Part shown: piece after piece, positions 22,455 to 25,444 of the stretch
Layout: each line of letters starts with the position of its first letter
How positions within the stretch are numbered: the stretch's first letter is position 1
Origin: a virus
Strand: one strand, 5' to 3'
IMG/VR virus record: IMGVR_UViG_3300042691_018649
Location: 1-25,444 of that record
DNA length: 25,444 nt
Notes under the pieces: model-generated
Seen by the model: only the letters and a program-made list of their open reading frames with translations
Told to the model about the DNA's origin: nothing
Databases searched by the model: none
Translations under genes and position numbers: made by a program

Positions 22455-22649
22455 ATGTTAGTTTACAACGTTACACCCATATACAACCAAATTGCAGGCT
22501 TTGAAGGCGTTTGCCAGCCTGTGAAAGACGCAGCAGGTAATTGGATATTATCGCAAGATAGTGCAATCGATCCGTTGCTTTCAGACATTAAGGCATTGAT
22601 TGAGCAATGCGAGTTAATTGAATTTAATCCCGTAAAGCATGACATTTGA
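22455..22649 (+). CDS. 64-residue protein of unknown function
   Basis: The product starts one base after the fibre stop, with MLVYNVTPIYNQ, a Gly/Asn turn (CQPVKDAAGNWILSQ) and a helix (DPLLSDIKALIEQCELIEF). No signal or membrane segment. Its last 11 bases overlap the next gene. Being directly behind a fibre gene it might be a fibre assembly factor or cap, but there is no motif to support this. Confidence 0.6.
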   Translation: MLVYNVTPIYNQIAGFEGVCQPVKDAAGNWILSQDSAIDPLLSDIKALIEQCELIEFNPVKHDI

Positions 22650-23022
22650 TTGGTTTATGTTGACGGTGTTTGCCGGATTGGTTACGGTGCTTTGGTTTAT
22701 ATTTCAACGCACTTATGTAAAATTTGAGGACGTTCAAAAAGCGCAGGTTGAAAATGAGAAAAAAATCATTGAAATTTCGCTAAATTTGAGTAATGCAATC
22801 AAAGCAACTGATATTTATCAATCCATGAACAATGAGCAACTTAAGGAAATTAACGAAGCGCTGAAAAAGCAAATATCAGCTATGGAGCAATTGACAAAAG
22901 AGATTGGCTCAATGAATATTAACGTTTCAAAGATTGAACAGATGCTTGAAAACTACCCTAAAATTGAGCAACGGTTGCAGGATTTGGAAATAAAAGTAGC
23001 AGCAAATGGCAAAGGTCACTAA
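22639..23022 (+). CDS. Membrane-anchored coiled-coil protein of the lysis block
   Basis: Of 127 residues, about 5-22 form one transmembrane helix (FMLTVFAGLVTVLWFIF) and about 28-120 a long charged coiled coil (EDVQKAQVENEKKIIEI, INEALKKQISAMEQLTKEIG). The topology is N-out or N-in with the coil on one side of the inner membrane. It starts the group of small membrane genes leading to the amidase, so a role in holin control or lysis timing is plausible. Similar one-helix plus coil proteins also act in superinfection exclusion. Not a recognised family. Confidence 0.62.
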   Translation: MTFDWFMLTVFAGLVTVLWFIFQRTYVKFEDVQKAQVENEKKIIEISLNLSNAIKATDIYQSMNNEQLKEINEALKKQISAMEQLTKEIGSMNINVSKIEQMLENYPKIEQRLQDLEIKVAANGKGH

Positions 23023-23128
23023 CAAGGCAAATAAAAAGCAGGCGTTTGGCACGCGCAAAACTGGCGTACATAAGAAAAAACGCAACAAGCACGAATCTGT
23101 AAAGGCATATAAAGGACAAGGTAAATGA
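23006..23128 (+). CDS. 40-residue very basic protein
   Basis: A reading frame from ATG 23006 overlaps the previous gene by 17 bases and ends in an ATGA overlap with the next start. It has twelve Lys, two Arg, two His and one acidic residue (net about +13) and includes TGVHKKKRNKHES and AYKGQGK at the end. Small basic proteins with a YKGQG-like end occur in Bacteroidota phages next to lysis genes. It might bind nucleic acid or the inner face of the membrane. Overlaps on both sides argue that it is a real gene even though it is tiny. Confidence 0.6.
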   Translation: MAKVTNKANKKQAFGTRKTGVHKKKRNKHESVKAYKGQGK

Positions 23129-23370
23129 TACAAGTAATTTTAAGTTGGATTCTTACTCAGGCTACCAAGTTTGAGCATTTGTTTACAGGCAAAGACAATA
23201 AGTGGAGCATTCGCAGAATAATGGCCGGTGGCGCATTTTTAAAGTTCATCCTGATGAGTTGCGAAACGGGCAGCAGCGATGCGTACATTTGGGCTTTGGT
23301 TGCGCTTATTGGCGGATTGCTTGGCCTCACTACCTTACAAAACATGAAAGCAAATGAACAACAAGTTTAA
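23125..23370 (+). CDS. Small membrane protein, holin candidate
   Basis: The 81-residue product has an amphipathic N-terminal helix (MIQVILSWILTQATKFEHLF), a segment RRIMAGGAFLKFILMSC and a clear transmembrane helix YIWALVALIGGLLGLTTLQNM at 54-75. One or two membrane passes with a charged loop fit a holin or antiholin. It overlaps the next membrane gene by 17 bases, and the amidase follows. It could be the holin partner rather than the holin itself. Confidence 0.6.
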   Translation: MIQVILSWILTQATKFEHLFTGKDNKWSIRRIMAGGAFLKFILMSCETGSSDAYIWALVALIGGLLGLTTLQNMKANEQQV

Positions 23371-23527
23371 CGAGCTATTTTTTTGGTTTTGCCTATTGTT
23401 GGCGGCCATTGGCACGCTGTACCATTCCGTTGTAAGTGAAAATTGGGGATGGGCTATATTCTTTGGAGGCTTTTGGGCGCTTGTAATTGGCATGGCATTA
23501 AAAGCGGGCAATGATGAGACAGATTAA
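23354..23527 (+). CDS. 57-residue two-helix membrane protein, holin candidate
   Basis: From ATG 23354 the product has two hydrophobic segments: LFFWFCLLLAAIGTLYHSVV and WAIFFGGFWALVIGMAL, joined by a short polar turn (SENWG), and an acidic end NDETD. Two-helix proteins of this size directly before an endolysin are typical class II holins. It overlaps the previous gene by 17 bases and the amidase gene by 17 bases. I favour this one as the holin and the upstream gene as a partner, but the order could be the reverse. Confidence 0.62.
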   Translation: MNNKFNELFFWFCLLLAAIGTLYHSVVSENWGWAIFFGGFWALVIGMALKAGNDETD

Positions 23528-23948
23528 ATGGATTGTGGTGCATTGCACCGCAGGGCCGCAAGCGCAAACCACAAAAAGCATTATTGACTATTGGAGAAAC
23601 AAACTGCGCTGGCGCACCGTTGGCTACCATTTTTTGGTAAGCGGCAACGGCAGTTACGAGCAACTTGCGCCAATTGAAAACCCAACCAATGGCGTGGCCG
23701 GATATAATGCCAGTTCAATCCACGTTTGCTACAAAGGCGGTTGGAACGGCAAAGACACGCGCACCTCAGAGCAAAAATCATCCCTTTTGCAAATTATCAA
23801 AAACCTCAAAAAGCAATTTCCGGCAGCCAAGGTGATAGGTCACCGCGATTTTAGCCCTGATAAAAACGGGGATGGCAAAATTACACCTGATGAATGGGTT
23901 AAACTTTGCCCGTGCTTTGATGCCAAAACAGAATACGCAAACGCATGA
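23511..23948 (+). CDS. Endolysin: N-acetylmuramoyl-L-alanine amidase (Amidase_2)
   Basis: The 145-residue enzyme matches T7 lysozyme-type amidases. Zinc ligands are His11 (IVVHCTAG), His111 (VIGHRDF) and Cys133 (LCPCFDA); Tyr39 in VGYHF and Lys131 match the catalytic Tyr46 and Lys128 of T7 lysozyme. It cleaves the amide bond between muramic acid and the stem peptide. Between His111 and Cys133 lies DKNGDGKITPDE (117-128), which fits the 12-residue EF-hand calcium loop, an addition absent from T7 lysozyme. No signal peptide, so a holin is needed for release. The second ATG (23514) may be the real start. It overlaps the spanin gene by four bases. Confidence 0.9.
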   Translation: MMRQIKWIVVHCTAGPQAQTTKSIIDYWRNKLRWRTVGYHFLVSGNGSYEQLAPIENPTNGVAGYNASSIHVCYKGGWNGKDTRTSEQKSSLLQIIKNLKKQFPAAKVIGHRDFSPDKNGDGKITPDEWVKLCPCFDAKTEYANA

Positions 23949-24361
23949 ATAAAATAGCCGTATTCTTTATTCTTTTGGCTTATGGGATGACTTGCGGATG
24001 CAAAGCATACAAAGAGCGCATACTGCGTAAATATTGTACCACAGATACGCTAATTGTGCGCGACACCATTCGCACGCAAACCGTGCAGCATGATACGGCA
24101 TTTGTTGACATACCGCGCACAGATACGTTGGTAATCACAAAAGACAAGTTAGTGATCAGGTATTTTAAAAAAGACAGCATAGTTTATATTTCAGGTGAGT
24201 GCAAAGGCGATACGGTTTACATTGAAAAGCGCATATCAGTACCGCGTGCGCTGCCTGTTCAATCATTTTGGCAACGGGCTTACAATACCGGCAAAGAGGT
24301 ATTTTCCTGGCTTGGGCTAATATTGCTTGTTGCGCTGCTTCTGCGTTTTCTGATAAAATAG
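23945..24361 (+). CDS. Spanin-like protein with N-terminal lipobox-like and C-terminal membrane segment
   Basis: The 138-residue product starts with a hydrophobic stretch (MNKIAVFFILLAYGM) followed by TCGC, a weak lipobox (Cys17 or Cys19). The middle, about residues 30-100, is beta-like and rich in Thr, Asp and Val (DTLIVRDTIRT, TDTLVITKDKLVI, GDTVYIEKR). It ends with a transmembrane helix (WLGLILLVALLLRFLIK). A lipoprotein signal at one end and a membrane helix at the other with a beta-rich periplasmic part is the layout of unimolecular spanins such as T1 gp11, which fuse inner and outer membranes in the last step of lysis. Position after the amidase agrees. If the lipobox is not used, it would be an ordinary inner membrane protein. 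Confidence 0.65.
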   Translation: MNKIAVFFILLAYGMTCGCKAYKERILRKYCTTDTLIVRDTIRTQTVQHDTAFVDIPRTDTLVITKDKLVIRYFKKDSIVYISGECKGDTVYIEKRISVPRALPVQSFWQRAYNTGKEVFSWLGLILLVALLLRFLIK

Positions 24362-24362
24362 T

Positions 24363-24393
24363 TTTGATTTTTTAAAACTTTCAGTTAGCTTTG
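24363..24393 (+). promoter_or_regulatory. Promoter for the Cro/CI-like regulator
   Basis: TTTG at 24363-24366, a 19-base spacer and TAGCTTTG at 24386-24393 fit the consensus. The -7 box ends five bases before ATG 24399. The spacer holds TTTTTTAAAACTT, which resembles the spacer of the promoter near 24850 and may be an operator of the regulator itself. Confidence 0.55.
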
Positions 24394-24398
24394 TACCC

Positions 24399-24647
24399 AT
24401 GAAGCTAAAATTGAAAGAGGCATTGCGTGAGTATAACCTGCGCAACCCACAGAACAAATTGACACAGCAGGCATTTGGCAAGCTGTACTATGGCAAACAA
24501 TGGATTCCATCAAAAAAGGCAGCGGTGAGCCACATGTTTACCGGCCGCAAGCGCAATATTGACGTGGCCAAGTGCGCACAAATATTGCAATGCAGTACTG
24601 ATTACCTGCATGGCGTGGTGGATTGTTTTGAAACATCAAGTTGTTAA
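24399..24647 (+). CDS. Cro/CI-type helix-turn-helix regulator
   Basis: In 82 residues it carries a helix-turn-helix of the XRE type: LTQQAFGKLYYG (21-32, support helix), then KKAAVSHMFTGRKRNI (39-54, recognition helix and after), then VAKCAQILQCSTDYLHG (57-72), the final helix pair with the typical D-Y-L turn. A seven-residue insertion between helices 2 and 3 (KQWIPSK) is larger than usual. The size fits a Cro-like repressor with only the DNA-binding domain. It probably controls its own promoter and that at 24848. Cys-rich C-terminus (CFETSSC) is odd. Confidence 0.75.
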   Translation: MKLKLKEALREYNLRNPQNKLTQQAFGKLYYGKQWIPSKKAAVSHMFTGRKRNIDVAKCAQILQCSTDYLHGVVDCFETSSC

Positions 24648-24666
24648 CCCCTAAATACTAATTGAA

Positions 24667-24798
24667 ATGGAATTTATTAAACTACTCATTGTATGTGCGG
24701 CCACAGGTGCTGGCATGTACGCATTTGTTTTGGCTGCCGGATGGCTTATGAGCATGATGGATCAGCCTAAATCACGCAAGTATACGGGCAAGTTGTGA
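24667..24798 (+). CDS. 43-residue membrane protein of unknown function
   Basis: The ATG at 24667 follows the regulator stop by 19 bases. The product has one hydrophobic helix (FIKLLIVCAATGAGMYAFVL, continuing AAGWLMSMM) and a basic tail SRKYTGKL. A helix with Gly/Ala spacing and a short cytoplasmic tail is a common layout of phage membrane mini-proteins. Too short to assign; no clear ribosome-binding site. It may not be a gene. Confidence 0.45.
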   Translation: MEFIKLLIVCAATGAGMYAFVLAAGWLMSMMDQPKSRKYTGKL

Positions 24799-24832
24799 AA
24801 AATATTACGCTATTTATCAGCGCGTTATAATT

Positions 24833-24878
24833 TTTTGCACAAAATAGTTTGCGTTTTCTGAAACTTGCTGTACATTTG
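24833..24878 (+). promoter_or_regulatory. Promoter with dyad before the 109-residue gene
   Basis: TTTG at 24848-24851, 19 bases, TACATTTG at 24871-24878. The dyad TTTTGCACAAAA (24833-24844) is the reverse complement of the one before the glycosyltransferase operon. Here the leader to ATG 24902 is about 20 bases, longer than at other promoters. Nothing else is seen in the gap 24799-24901. Confidence 0.55.
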
Positions 24879-24901
24879 CATCACTAATTAATCAAAAAAA
24901 T

Positions 24902-25231
24902 ATGCCACAATTGAACATTAACGGGGAGTTGCGCGAGGTTACGCATTACCCATCATTTTTTAAAGACCAACACGACAAGTATTGGATTATTGCCGCGCCA
25001 AATTTGTGCCTTGCTGTGCATAGTGGTGGTTGGGCTGCACAAGTTGAACGTTATGACAGCATGGTGCTAAGTAAAGAAGATGATTTTCTTACTGAAGTAT
25101 CAGCCGAAGAAGTTACCACATTTGCCTTTGCGTCATTCAATCGCGCAATGGAGCGTTTTACTATCGTGTTCAATCAACTTCAAACCAAGCCGCGCAAGCC
25201 TCAAAATAGAATGTTGGAGGATATTGTATGA
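24902..25231 (+). CDS. 109-residue protein of unknown function
   Basis: The product begins with PQLNINGELREVTHYPS, then YWIIAAPNLCLAVHSGGWAAQVERYD and an acidic patch, and ends with a helix (AFASFNRAMERFTIVFNQLQ) and a basic tail. It looks like a small soluble alpha/beta protein. It has its own promoter and overlaps the next gene by ATGA. The early-region position suggests host takeover or replication control. I recognise no family. Confidence 0.62.
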   Translation: MPQLNINGELREVTHYPSFFKDQHDKYWIIAAPNLCLAVHSGGWAAQVERYDSMVLSKEDDFLTEVSAEEVTTFAFASFNRAMERFTIVFNQLQTKPRKPQNRMLEDIV

Positions 25232-25444
25232 TTACTGAAATGCCACAATTTGTAGTTACCGATTTTGACGTTGCAATAAACGGTGACATTGCCATTGAGT
25301 ATGTGAATGACTTTGACAATTCAGATAAAGTCTATCAAAAACTTACCACGGTGAAAAAGATTTGCAAGTTTATCGAGGAACATAAATTGAATGAGTTTAT
25401 AGACCGCGATGGCATTACTCAAACCTACGAAGAAAGTGTTGAAG
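25228..25444 (+). CDS. Unknown protein, 3' end beyond window
   Basis: From the ATG at 25228 (ATGA overlap) the frame stays open to the window end, so at least 72 residues are visible: ITEMPQFVVTDFDVAINGD, then an acidic part and a helix (LTTVKKICKFIEEHKLNEF). It shares a PQF/PQL start with its upstream neighbour, possibly by chance. The rest is not visible, so no function can be given. Confidence 0.55.
   Translation, partial: MITEMPQFVVTDFDVAINGDIAIEYVNDFDNSDKVYQKLTTVKKICKFIEEHKLNEFIDRDGITQTYEESVE

Noticed and set aside
1-25444. Search for tRNA genes, integrase, reverse transcriptase (diversity-generating retroelement) or insertion sequences
   Set aside because: I saw no tRNA-like cloverleaf, no reverse transcriptase or recombinase motifs and no terminal inverted repeats, although a weak tRNA could be missed by eye.

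Overview
This window is a dense stretch of a tailed (siphovirus-like) bacteriophage or prophage genome, very probably from a host in the phylum Bacteroidota. The virion genes are recognisable: terminase, HK97-gp10-like tail completion protein, tape measure, ClpP-like head protease, capsid, tail tube, portal and connector. No sheath or contractile baseplate genes are seen, so a long non-contractile tail is likely. The host guess rests on three things seen in the sequence. Most promoter-like sites match the Bacteroidota form (TTG or TTTG, then TAnnTTTG about 17-20 bases later). Shine-Dalgarno sites are almost absent. One lipoprotein carries a C-Q-K-D-E surface-export type signal. Nearly every gene overlaps its neighbour by ATGA or TAATG, and no stretch over about 130 bases lacks a gene.

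Layout. (1) 1-764: C-terminal half of the large terminase. (2) 796-1574: tail assembly chaperone pair joined by a probable -1 frameshift at a run of nine T. (3) 1615-9330: tail operon with two small tail-completion proteins, two large tail-tip or baseplate-like proteins, a surface lipoprotein, the tape measure and a small Cys protein. (4) 9383-12084: head protease-scaffold, major capsid protein and tail tube, closed by a strong terminator at 12117-12151. (5) 12201-17383: a separately promoted operon of glycosyltransferase-like genes with a methyltransferase and a Cys-rich mini-protein. (6) 17373-18666, minus strand: a metallophosphoesterase and an 84-residue unknown. (7) 18793-24361: portal, connector, a Cys-repeat fibre protein, then a lysis block of tiny membrane proteins, an amidase and a spanin-like protein. 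(8) 24399-25444: start of a regulatory or early region with a Cro/CI-type repressor, a mini membrane protein and two unknown genes, the last cut by the window end.

How they work together. Regions 1-4 and the first part of 7 build and fill the head and tail. The rest of region 7 recognises the host and breaks its envelope. Region 5 looks like a glycan-building module carried inside the structural half of the genome. Its target (virion protein, host surface or something else) cannot be read from the sequence, and it is the best candidate here for an undescribed system. The portal gene lies about 18 kb from the terminase, which is unusual for this phage type.
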